A stretch of 5,447 nt of DNA from Peptococcaceae bacterium. GTDB taxonomy: Bacteria > Bacillota > Peptococcia > Peptococcales > Peptococcaceae. Shown here one piece after another: positions 1 through 5,289 of this stretch. A program made the translations under genes and the position numbers. The notes beneath the pieces are model-generated. The model searched no databases and had not been told where the DNA came from. It worked only from the letters and a program-made list of their open reading frames with translations. The stretch's first letter is position 1; each line of letters begins with the position of its first letter. The DNA lies in the NCBI GenBank assembly GCA_017622155.1, contig JAGARS010000209.1:1-5447 (forward strand), given 5' to 3'.

Positions 1-32
1 ATTTATTCCTATCCAAAATAAGCGCAATATTC

Positions 33-76
33 AGCCCTTTTGGCTCTGCATGCCAGTGCAGAGACACAGAAGGGCT
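33..76 (+). terminator. Nested hairpin, possible terminator of an upstream gene
   Basis: Two stems are nested: AGCCCTT (33-39) with AAGGGCT (70-76), and TCTGCA (45-50) with TGCAGA (57-62). They are separated by unequal internal loops. The downstream tail (CTCTTTCTGCTTT) is only moderately T-rich, so termination is plausible on the plus strand but not certain. A stop codon lies just upstream at 19-21 in frame 1, but too little sequence is present to tell whether a gene ends there. Confidence 0.35.
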
Positions 77-80
77 CTTT

Positions 81-148
81 CTGCTTTGCAGCTGCAAAAT
101 AAATCTGTCAGAAGTATGTGAAAACTGCGAAAAAGAACTATTTTGCAG
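81..148. promoter_or_regulatory. Cluster of TTTGCAG half-sites upstream of the promoter
   Basis: Positions 85-98 form a perfect 14-bp palindrome made of TTTGCAG and its complement CTGCAAA. A third half-site, TTTTGCAG, lies at 141-148. Together CTGCAAAATA (92-101) and TATTTTGCAG (139-148) form a perfect 10-bp inverted repeat. The cluster sits 29 to 96 bp upstream of the -35 box at 177, a reasonable place for a dimeric regulator. No known regulator motif was recognised, so the operator role is inference. Confidence 0.3.
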
Positions 149-176
149 AAATAAAAAAACTTTTTATCAAAAAATG

Positions 177-205
177 TTGTCAAAAAAAACAGAATATCGT
201 ACAAT
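177..205 (+). promoter_or_regulatory. Strong sigma-A-type promoter
   Basis: The -35 box TTGTCA (177-182) and the -10 box TACAAT (200-205) are separated by exactly 17 nt. Each hexamer matches consensus at 5 of 6 positions. The preceding DNA is rich in A and T tracts and includes the ATAAAAA/TTTTTAT dyad at 151-167, which could act as an UP-like element. The expected start is around 212, which is exactly the first base of the paired P1 stem of the RNA described next. Confidence 0.75.
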
Positions 206-211
206 AGATAC

Positions 212-323
212 AGCAAAGTTGTGAAGAGATTCGCATTAGTCGACCAAATATCAAACACACACATCACGACTGGCTTTGCTAAGAGATGCTTTTAGGATTT
301 TACCTGGAGCATCTTTTTTTTTT
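212..323 (+). ncRNA. Structured RNA: three-way junction plus intrinsic terminator
   Basis: Hand folding of the predicted transcript leaves almost no unpaired junction bases. P1 pairs 212-218 (AGCAAAG) with 274-280 (CTTTGCT), 7 Watson-Crick pairs. P2 pairs 220-225 with 230-235 and is capped by a GAGA tetraloop of the GNRA type, with one U-G pair. P3 pairs 236-242 with 267-273, five Watson-Crick pairs plus two U-G pairs, and holds a 24-nt loop at 243-266 that contains no G. The terminator stem begins at 281, the base after P1. No known riboswitch or sRNA family was recognised. It may be an independent small RNA of about 110 nt or a leader controlling the kinase gene at 371. No convincing antiterminator pairing was found, which slightly favours a stand-alone RNA. 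The fold is not computed or experimentally supported. Confidence 0.55.
281..323 (+). terminator. Strong intrinsic terminator ahead of the kinase gene
   Basis: AAGAGATGCT (281-290) pairs with AGCATCTTTT (308-317), with one G-U pair. An upper AGG/CCT stem (294-296 with 303-305) extends it. The last stem bases run into ten consecutive T residues (314-323). It lies 47 bp before the kinase start, so transcripts from the promoter at 177-205 should largely end here unless there is read-through or regulated antitermination. Confidence 0.85.
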
Positions 324-342
324 GCCCATCTTCGTGTAAAAT
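314..342 (+). promoter_or_regulatory. Weak candidate promoter for the kinase gene
   Basis: TAAAAT (337-342) matches a -10 box at 5 of 6 positions, but the only -35 candidate at the right distance is part of the T tract (314-319). It would give a short leader of about 20 nt. It is listed because the terminator just upstream means the kinase needs either read-through or its own start. Confidence 0.2.
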
Positions 343-370
343 AAAGAAAGCAAACAAAATGGGGCGATGA

Positions 371-1252
371 ATGATGCAGCAGATGAAAGAAAATAAAATA
401 AAACAGGGCAGAGAGCGGACATTTCAGCGTGTGTTGGCTATGCACGACTTGTCCGGGCTTGGGCGTTCGTCACTGATGGCTGTAACACCGGTACTTTCTG
501 TGATGGGGATTCAGGTGTGTCCGGTGCCGACGGCGGTACTCTCTACCCAGACCAGTGGTTTTACCGGTTATACGTTTGTAGATTTAACCGATACCATTCC
601 GGCGTATCTTGCGCATTGGAAACAGCTTGGTATGGATTTTGACTGTATCTATAGCGGTTTTTTGGGTTCCGTGGAGCAGATTGCGATTATGGAAGCTATA
701 CTGCAGGATTTTTCTGATGAACGTACATTGGTGGTAATAGATCCTGTATTAGGGGATGATGATGCGCTGTATGATACCATGGACGATACTATGGTGGCAC
801 AAATGCGCAATTTAATTCGATTTGCGGATATCATTACACCAAATGAAACAGAAGTAAAACTGCTGCTGGGTTTGCCAATGCATCAAAAACTATATGCGGA
901 GCAGCTGACACCTTATATGCGTCAGCTGGCAGAACTGGGGCCAAAAACGGTTGTTGTTACCGGGATGCAAAAGCAGGACGGTGGGCATTGTGTGTGCTTA
1001 TATCAGCGTGTATCAGAAAATACTCCTGTTTGCGCATATATTGATTATCAGGAATTGCCTGTGCGTTATCCGGGTACAGGAGATATTTTTGCAGCTGTTA
1101 TGATTGGCGGACTTTTGCGTGGTGATTCTCTAGATGTAAGTATCAAACGCAGTGCGGATTTTATCAGTGCAGTTGTAGCAGATGCGATTGCTGCAGATGA
1201 ACCGGTACGAGACGGTGTACAGCTGGAGAAAAATCTGTATCGGCTTTTATAA
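371..1252 (+). CDS. pdxK: Pyridoxal/pyridoxamine kinase (ribokinase-like superfamily)
   Basis: This cytoplasmic enzyme phosphorylates the 5' hydroxyl of B6 vitamers (pyridoxal, pyridoxamine, pyridoxine) with ATP, feeding pyridoxal-phosphate salvage. The 293-residue product carries family landmarks in order: HDLSGLGR (25-32), the PTAVLSTQTSGF block near 53-64, DPVLGDD (124-130), ITPNETE (155-161) and the anion-hole motif GTGD (235-238), where D238 is the expected catalytic base. The HDLSG and LSTQTSGF signatures separate it from the related hydroxymethylpyrimidine kinase ThiD. The family core begins near residue 20, so there is a short polar N-terminal extension. ATG codons at 371 and 374 are in frame, preceded by a modest GGGG element (361-364). 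An in-frame ATG at 440 would cut into the conserved HDLSG segment's lead strand and is less likely. A strong terminator and structured RNA precede it, so expression may be attenuated. The symbol pdxK is used for the family; pdxY-type naming is possible. Confidence 0.9.
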   Translation: MMQQMKENKIKQGRERTFQRVLAMHDLSGLGRSSLMAVTPVLSVMGIQVCPVPTAVLSTQTSGFTGYTFVDLTDTIPAYLAHWKQLGMDFDCIYSGFLGSVEQIAIMEAILQDFSDERTLVVIDPVLGDDDALYDTMDDTMVAQMRNLIRFADIITPNETEVKLLLGLPMHQKLYAEQLTPYMRQLAELGPKTVVVTGMQKQDGGHCVCLYQRVSENTPVCAYIDYQELPVRYPGTGDIFAAVMIGGLLRGDSLDVSIKRSADFISAVVADAIAADEPVRDGVQLEKNLYRLL

Positions 1253-1332
1253 TTGGGTGAAGGAAAAAGGTTTCGCGTTTTTGGTGTGGAATTAACTATC
1301 AGAATAAAGCTTGCAGGAAGGGTGGTGATGGC

Positions 1333-2307
1333 ATGCGGCTTCGTACATTGACAATTTGGAGAAAATTTAAACCGGTATGGCTGGGCATTGCGGGCTGGGC
1401 GGTAATCAGCATTGTAATGATGGTGCTGTGGGGATACAGCATCATGGATTTTCGCGGCGGATTGCCTAATGTAGAAGTGGCTAGCTGTCAAACCATTGAG
1501 ATTGACAAAAAACATCCGGTGAAAACGATCGACATTCGTGCAGAGGGTGTTGCAGTAGAGTTGGGTTCTAGCTATGATATCAAAGAGATACAGATTCAGC
1601 TGTATGGGAAGGATTACATCAATCAAAAAGCTTCCTGGGTGCTGAGTGAGGCGGGGGAACTGCAGATTCGAATGGATACTTATCCGGTTATTGCCAACGC
1701 CTATGGATATCGTGCAGAGGATGGGCTAACAATGCGGATCCTTTTGCCGACAAAAAGTTATGATGCGATTACGATACAGGGCAAACGATTGAATACTGCG
1801 CTGTATCAGTGTAAAGCAAAACAATTGACAGTAAATACTGCATACGGCAGCATTGCACTCAATAACACGGATTTTCAGCGGGCCGCATTATCGAGCGAAA
1901 CTGCGGGAGTTCATGTAGAACGCAGTCGGATACATCATTTAGAAATTCACAGTGATAGTGGTGATACTGTTCTGTTTGATAATCAGCTGCGGTATATTCG
2001 ATATTTCGGAGATTCTGGCGGTTTGAATGTACTGACAGATAAAATAAAAGGCATCTGGGAGCTTTCCAGCGACGAGGGCAATATATATATCGGAACACGC
2101 AAGTGGCACAATAATTTGCTGCTGCAGCTTTCCAGTGATGAAGGAACGGTTAAGGCGTTCAGCAAAACAAAGCCGTGGAAAGAAACGATTTCAGAAGCAT
2201 TGACGGAGCATGAACTGATTCTGCTGGAAGGTCGCGGTGAACATATGCTGTGTGCAGACAGCCAGTCCGGGAATATTACGCTGGATACAGTGAAATTTGC
2301 ACGATGA
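1333..2307 (+). CDS. Membrane-anchored beta-solenoid protein, DUF4097/DUF2807-like
   Basis: The product has 324 residues. A basic N-terminus (R2, R4, R10, K11, K13) is followed by one hydrophobic segment at about 15-37, predicting a signal anchor with the rest outside the membrane. The ectodomain from about residue 50 is rich in short beta strands. From residue 167 it shows a repeat with glycines at 172, 192, 210, 229, 249, 271 and 313. Spacing is about 18-22 residues, and the last gap is about twice that. Several repeats share an S-D/E-x-G turn (SSDEG twice, at 245-249 and 267-271; DSGD at 208-211; DSGG at 227-230). This matches the right-handed beta-solenoid look of DUF4097/DUF2807 putative adhesin-like proteins, but the assignment is by eye. 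No catalytic motif was seen. GGTGAT (1324-1329), complementary to the 16S 3' end, supports the ATG at 1333. It lies 80 bp after the kinase with no clear terminator between, so co-transcription is likely. The function is unknown. Confidence 0.8.
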   Translation: MRLRTLTIWRKFKPVWLGIAGWAVISIVMMVLWGYSIMDFRGGLPNVEVASCQTIEIDKKHPVKTIDIRAEGVAVELGSSYDIKEIQIQLYGKDYINQKASWVLSEAGELQIRMDTYPVIANAYGYRAEDGLTMRILLPTKSYDAITIQGKRLNTALYQCKAKQLTVNTAYGSIALNNTDFQRAALSSETAGVHVERSRIHHLEIHSDSGDTVLFDNQLRYIRYFGDSGGLNVLTDKIKGIWELSSDEGNIYIGTRKWHNNLLLQLSSDEGTVKAFSKTKPWKETISEALTEHELILLEGRGEHMLCADSQSGNITLDTVKFAR

Positions 2308-2343
2308 TTTATGAAAAAGACAGTTTATATTTTCACTAAATTT

Positions 2344-2409
2344 TTTGTATAGACAATTCGGAATTTGTGTAAAAATCCACTAGCATTTGTGAAAATCGAG
2401 GAGTATAAT
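2344..2409 (+). promoter_or_regulatory. Phased direct repeats next to a TATAAT -10 box
   Basis: Imperfect direct repeats ATTTGTGTAAAAATC (2363-2377) and ATTTGTGAAAATC (2385-2397) start 22 bp apart, close to two helical turns. A weaker third copy, TTTGTATAGA, begins at 2344, 20 bp before the matching part of the first. A perfect TATAAT lies at 2404-2409, but the -35 position (2381-2386, TAGCAT) is poor. This layout fits an activator-dependent promoter for the SulP gene. The regulator is unknown. Confidence 0.4.
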
Positions 2410-2418
2410 GAATTTTTG

Positions 2419-2439
2419 TAAGCCGCCTTTGGCGGCTTA
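2419..2439 (+). terminator. GC-rich hairpin, terminator or 5' stabilising stem
   Basis: TAAGCCGCC (2419-2427) pairs perfectly with GGCGGCTTA (2431-2439) around a TTT loop, giving a 9-bp stem. The following tail (TTATTATTG) is only weakly T-rich. It may terminate the transcript of the preceding anchored protein. If the TATAAT at 2404-2409 is used, RNA would begin around 2416 and carry this hairpin at its 5' end in the SulP leader. The sequence does not decide between the two. Confidence 0.55.
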
Positions 2440-2519
2440 TTATTGTGCGATAAATGCACATTTTATTTATTATTTTTCATTTGAAAATATGAATTAAAAA
2501 AGAAAAGGAAGCGAGAACG

Positions 2520-4121
2520 TTGAGTAAGATTAGTTCGTATGTGCAGCGCGAAATTCTGCCAACATTAAAAGGCGATATCATCGGTGGTATTTCTGTTGCA
2601 TTCGTAGCATTGCCACTGGCATTGAGTTTTGGTGTACTTTCCGGTGCCGGAGCTGCAGCGGGGGTATATGGTGCTATTTGTACCGGTATTCTGACTTCTA
2701 TTTTTGGTGGTACGAAAGCACAGATTTCCGGTCCTACCGGAGCGATGACCGTAGTACTGGTATCTATGGCCGATAAATACGGAATGGATGGACTGGTAGC
2801 ATCCATGATTTTAGCCGGTGTGTTTGAAATCATTATGGGTGTATTGAAACTGGGAAAATATATTCGCTTGATTCCGAAACCGGTTATGGTAGGGTTTACA
2901 AACGGGATTGCGATTTTGATTTTTACAAGCCAGTTTAAATATTTTAATATGAGCCCGGTATTGTGCAGCATATCCATTGCATTGATGCTGATTCTGCCGA
3001 TGATTAACAAGAAAATTCCATATGCAATTATCACGGTAATTGTTGGTACATTGTTATCGAAATTTTTCTTCCCGATGCCTGCTGATGCAGTAGTAGGTAC
3101 TATTCCACTGATGATTCCTGCATTGCAGATTCCAAATTTCTTTGCAATGAATATGGTCGATGTATGTCAGGCCGGTTTAACGCTGGCATTGTTAGGTGCT
3201 ATTGAATCTCTGTTAAGTGCAATGGTAGTAGATGAAATGACCAATACCAAACACGACAGCGACCGAGAAGTATTGGGGCAGGGGATTGCCAACACTGTTG
3301 CCGGCTGCTTCGGCTTGATTATTGGTACCGGTGCAATCGCTCGTTCTGTAGTAAACGTAAATGCCGGCGGTCGTGGCCGTATGTCCGGGATTATTCATGC
3401 GCTGGTACTGATTCTGATGATTGCGGTATTTGGCGGCTGGGCTGCTGAGATTCCGCTGGCTGTACTGGGTGGTGTACTGATGGGTACTGCGCTTCGTATG
3501 CCGGAATACAAAGAAAGCTATCGTTTGGGCCGCGCGTCCAAAGAAGCTCTGGTAGTAATTGCTGTGACTACAGTACTGACTGCGTTGGTAGACTTGACAT
3601 TTGCTGTAGCAACAGGCGTATTGATTTCCGCACTGTCCATGTTGTTTAGCGTTGCAAACGGTTATCTGGAAGAATATCCGGTACCTTGCAGCAGATTGCA
3701 GAAACGTATCAAATCTTTCAGCATTCAGGGGCAGATGTTCTTCCTGGTATCTGAAAGTATCGTAAGTTCTTTAGAAGTAAAATGTAAAGGCGCAGAAATT
3801 GTGGTAATCAACATGAGCCACGCGCAGGTAGTAGATATTACCGGTGTTGTAACACTGGGCAAAATTAAAGACACTTTGGCGCATCAAGGTGTACGTACTA
3901 TTTTCACAGGTCTGTCTGAACCAGCCTACAAGAAAATGATTTCCTTAGGCATCTTAGATGGCAGCGAAGAAAAAATCAATCGCGGCAATAAGCTGGAGGC
4001 TGTAGAATACGCACAGGCGATTGCTCATGGCGATGAAGAATGTGCTTGTATGATTATTCATGAACATGATAAAATGATTGAAGAGGAAATGATTGAAGAT
4101 CACAGATTAGAACGTGAATAA
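2520..4121 (+). CDS. SulP-family anion transporter with C-terminal STAS domain
   Basis: The product (533 residues) is an inner-membrane SLC26/SulP carrier. Family members move sulfate, bicarbonate or other anions, often by proton or sodium symport. The N-terminus shows the typical KGDIIGGISVAFVALPLAL block (about 17-35), and the signature ISGPTGAMTVV lies at about 69-79. Many hydrophobic segments run to about residue 385. The soluble STAS domain follows at about 400-490, with DITG at 439-442 at the conserved nucleotide-binding loop. The stretch between QFKYF (about 138) and the next membrane segment looks shorter than in many SulP proteins. The last 30 residues form an acidic tail with clustered Cys and His (H503, C508, C510, H514, H516). 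The start is TTG at 2520, chosen because AAGGAAG (2505-2511) sits 8 nt upstream and no in-frame ATG precedes the conserved block. Its stop is 17 bp before the flavoprotein gene, so the two form an operon. Substrate cannot be assigned. Confidence 0.9.
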   Translation: MSKISSYVQREILPTLKGDIIGGISVAFVALPLALSFGVLSGAGAAAGVYGAICTGILTSIFGGTKAQISGPTGAMTVVLVSMADKYGMDGLVASMILAGVFEIIMGVLKLGKYIRLIPKPVMVGFTNGIAILIFTSQFKYFNMSPVLCSISIALMLILPMINKKIPYAIITVIVGTLLSKFFFPMPADAVVGTIPLMIPALQIPNFFAMNMVDVCQAGLTLALLGAIESLLSAMVVDEMTNTKHDSDREVLGQGIANTVAGCFGLIIGTGAIARSVVNVNAGGRGRMSGIIHALVLILMIAVFGGWAAEIPLAVLGGVLMGTALRMPEYKESYRLGRASKEALVVIAVTTVLTALVDLTFAVATGVLISALSMLFSVANGYLEEYPVPCSRLQKRIKSFSIQGQMFFLVSESIVSSLEVKCKGAEIVVINMSHAQVVDITGVVTLGKIKDTLAHQGVRTIFTGLSEPAYKKMISLGILDGSEEKINRGNKLEAVEYAQAIAHGDEECACMIIHEHDKMIEEEMIEDHRLERE

Positions 4122-4138
4122 TCAAGGAGGTTACCCGA

Positions 4139-4759
4139 ATGAAAGTGTTATTGGTAAATGGCAGTCCGCATGCCCAGGGCTGTACTTACACTGCATTGTG
4201 TGAAGTGGCAGCAGCTTTAGAAAAACAAGGCATTGAAACAGAACTTTTTCAGGTAGGCACCAAGCCGATTTCCGGCTGTCTAGGATGCGGCGCATGCATC
4301 AAAACCGGAAAATGTGTCATTGATGATGTGGTAAATGAATTTGTGGAAAAAGCAAAAGACGCAGATGGTTTTGTATTTGGTTCTCCGGTACACTTTGCCA
4401 ATGCTTCCGGTGCAATCACATCGTTTATGGACAGAGCATTTTATGGAAAAGGTGCTGTATATGCAAATAAACCGGCAGCTGCTGTTATGAGCTGTCGCCG
4501 TGGCGGTGCTACAGCTACACTGGACCAGCTGAACAAATATTTCACAATCAGCAATATGCCGATTGTAAGCTCTCAGTATTGGAATATGGTACATGGCAAT
4601 ACACCGGATGAAGTGCGTCAGGATGCCGAAGGTATGCAGACGATGCGTACACTGGGCATCAATATGGCATGGCTTTTAAAATGTATTGAAGCTGGGAAAA
4701 CTGCAGGTATTGCGATGCCGGAGCGTGAAGCAAAAGTGGCAACCAATTTTATTCGATAA
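4139..4759 (+). CDS. Iron-sulfur flavoprotein-like NAD(P)H oxidoreductase, flavodoxin fold
   Basis: This is a 206-residue cytoplasmic flavodoxin-fold protein of the NADPH-dependent FMN reductase / iron-sulfur flavoprotein group. The N-terminal strand runs into GSPHAQGCT (8-16), the usual FMN-phosphate loop. A compact cysteine cluster follows at C47, C50, C53 and C59 (CX2CX2CX5C), then DD (62-63). This spacing matches the [4Fe-4S] motif of characterised archaeal and clostridial iron-sulfur flavoproteins, which pass electrons between ferredoxin-type donors and FMN. GSPVHFANASG (81-91) and MDR (97-99) fit the isoalloxazine-side loops of the family. Length is as expected. The start is firm: AAGGAGG (4124-4130) lies 8 nt before the ATG. 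It is the second gene of the SulP operon and is followed by a strong terminator. The physiological substrate is unknown. If the cysteines do not hold a cluster, a plain FMN reductase or quinone reductase is the alternative. Confidence 0.85.
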   Translation: MKVLLVNGSPHAQGCTYTALCEVAAALEKQGIETELFQVGTKPISGCLGCGACIKTGKCVIDDVVNEFVEKAKDADGFVFGSPVHFANASGAITSFMDRAFYGKGAVYANKPAAAVMSCRRGGATATLDQLNKYFTISNMPIVSSQYWNMVHGNTPDEVRQDAEGMQTMRTLGINMAWLLKCIEAGKTAGIAMPEREAKVATNFIR

Positions 4760-4783
4760 ACAAAATGAAATCCCGCCAATATG

Positions 4784-4822
4784 CGCACCGTACATCCTTT
4801 TGATGCGGTGCGTTTTTGTTTT
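4784..4822 (+). terminator. Intrinsic terminator of the SulP-flavoprotein operon
   Basis: CGCACCG (4784-4790) pairs with CGGTGCG (4806-4812). CATC (4793-4796) pairs with GATG (4802-4805) above a TA bulge, leaving a 5-nt loop. The tail is TTTTTGTTTT. The stem, loop and tail fit a strong rho-independent terminator 24 bp after the flavoprotein stop. Confidence 0.9.
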
Positions 4823-4827
4823 ATAAT
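4800..4827 (+). promoter_or_regulatory. Promoter of the rhodanese gene, embedded in the terminator
   Basis: A perfect TATAAT (4822-4827) is preceded by TTGATG (4800-4805) at a 16-nt spacing. The -35 box lies in the loop and upper stem of the preceding terminator, and its spacer contains the 3' arm and T tail. A start near 4834 would leave a leader of about 13 nt with AGGAGG (4836-4841) placed immediately inside it. Confidence 0.5.
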
Positions 4828-4846
4828 CATAAACTAGGAGGCGATT

Positions 4847-5278
4847 ATGATAATGCTATTTGAATCGAAAAAAATAAAACAGATTTTAGCAGTGCTGCTG
4901 TGTGTGCTGATGCTTTGTACCGGCTGTGCAGGAAATAACGGACAGTCTGAGGAATCACTTTACAGCAGCATTACTATGGAAGATGCTGCTGTATTGCTGG
5001 AATCTGAAAATGATTATCTCATTTTAGATGTACGCACAGAACAGGAATATTTCAGCGGGCATATTCCGGGTGCTATGTGTATTCCAAACGAAGATATTGA
5101 CGAAACCGTTGTGGAGATTCTAACTGACAAAGAGCAAGTGATTTTTGTATATTGCCGCAGTGGAAATCGAAGCAAACAGGCAGCTGAAAAATTAGCCAAT
5201 CTAGGTTATACCAATATCGTTGAAATCGGCGGTGTGAAAGACTGGCCTGGTGATTTGGTTATCATTGGGGAAAAATAA
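4847..5278 (+). CDS. Exported single-domain rhodanese lipoprotein
   Basis: The 143-residue product starts with a lipoprotein signal peptide: basic KKIK (8-11), a hydrophobic core at about 13-23, and LCTGC with C27 as the probable lipidated residue. The -3 position is Cys rather than the usual Leu, a mild departure from the standard lipobox. The mature part from about residue 40 is one rhodanese domain: DVRTEQEY (61-68), GHIPGA (71-76), and the active-site loop CRSGNR (103-108) with C103 as the sulfur-accepting residue. GGVKDW lies near the end. Family members transfer sulfane sulfur from thiosulfate or persulfide to an acceptor; here this would occur on the outer face of the membrane. AGGAGG (4836-4841) sits 5 nt before ATG 4847, favouring it over the in-frame ATG at 4853. 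It has its own promoter and is followed by a hairpin terminator. The physiological donor and acceptor are unknown. Confidence 0.9.
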   Translation: MIMLFESKKIKQILAVLLCVLMLCTGCAGNNGQSEESLYSSITMEDAAVLLESENDYLILDVRTEQEYFSGHIPGAMCIPNEDIDETVVEILTDKEQVIFVYCRSGNRSKQAAEKLANLGYTNIVEIGGVKDWPGDLVIIGEK

Positions 5279-5289
5279 AAAAGCATATA

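Noticed and set aside
3..224. A plus-strand frame open from the window edge to a TGA at 222-224, Cys- and Lys-rich
   Set aside because: It crosses the nested hairpin, the palindrome cluster and the promoter at 177-205. Its composition resembles no known C-terminus and it has no early start codon. A truncated upstream gene cannot be fully excluded.
31..267. Minus-strand ORF of 78 codons, very rich in Phe and Leu
   Set aside because: It is antisense to the A-rich promoter and RNA region. The hydrophobic composition is the reverse-complement effect of A tracts, and no ribosome site precedes its start.
1281..1309. TTGGTG with ATAAAG as a promoter before the beta-solenoid gene
   Set aside because: The -10 candidate matches consensus at only two positions. 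Co-transcription with the kinase is simpler.
1066..1626. Minus-strand ORF of 186 codons across the end of the kinase and the start of the anchored protein
   Set aside because: It lies antisense to two well-supported genes, spans their intergenic gap and has no recognisable domain. It is a shadow frame.
2444..2487. Small dyads TGTGC/GCACA (2444-2460) and TTTTCA/TGAAAA (2474-2487) before the SulP gene
   Set aside because: The arms are only 5-6 bp in AT-rich DNA, are not repeated elsewhere in the window and match no known operator.
2477..3034. Minus-strand ORF of 185 codons opposite the SulP gene
   Set aside because: It is antisense to the conserved SulP transmembrane region, which accounts for its hydrophobic and Pro/Ile-rich look. 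No family motif was seen.
3834..3845. Thr441 in the DITG loop of the STAS domain in place of the Ser of anti-sigma antagonists
   Set aside because: Thr at this place is common among bacterial SulP STAS domains as far as I know, so it is not an anomaly.
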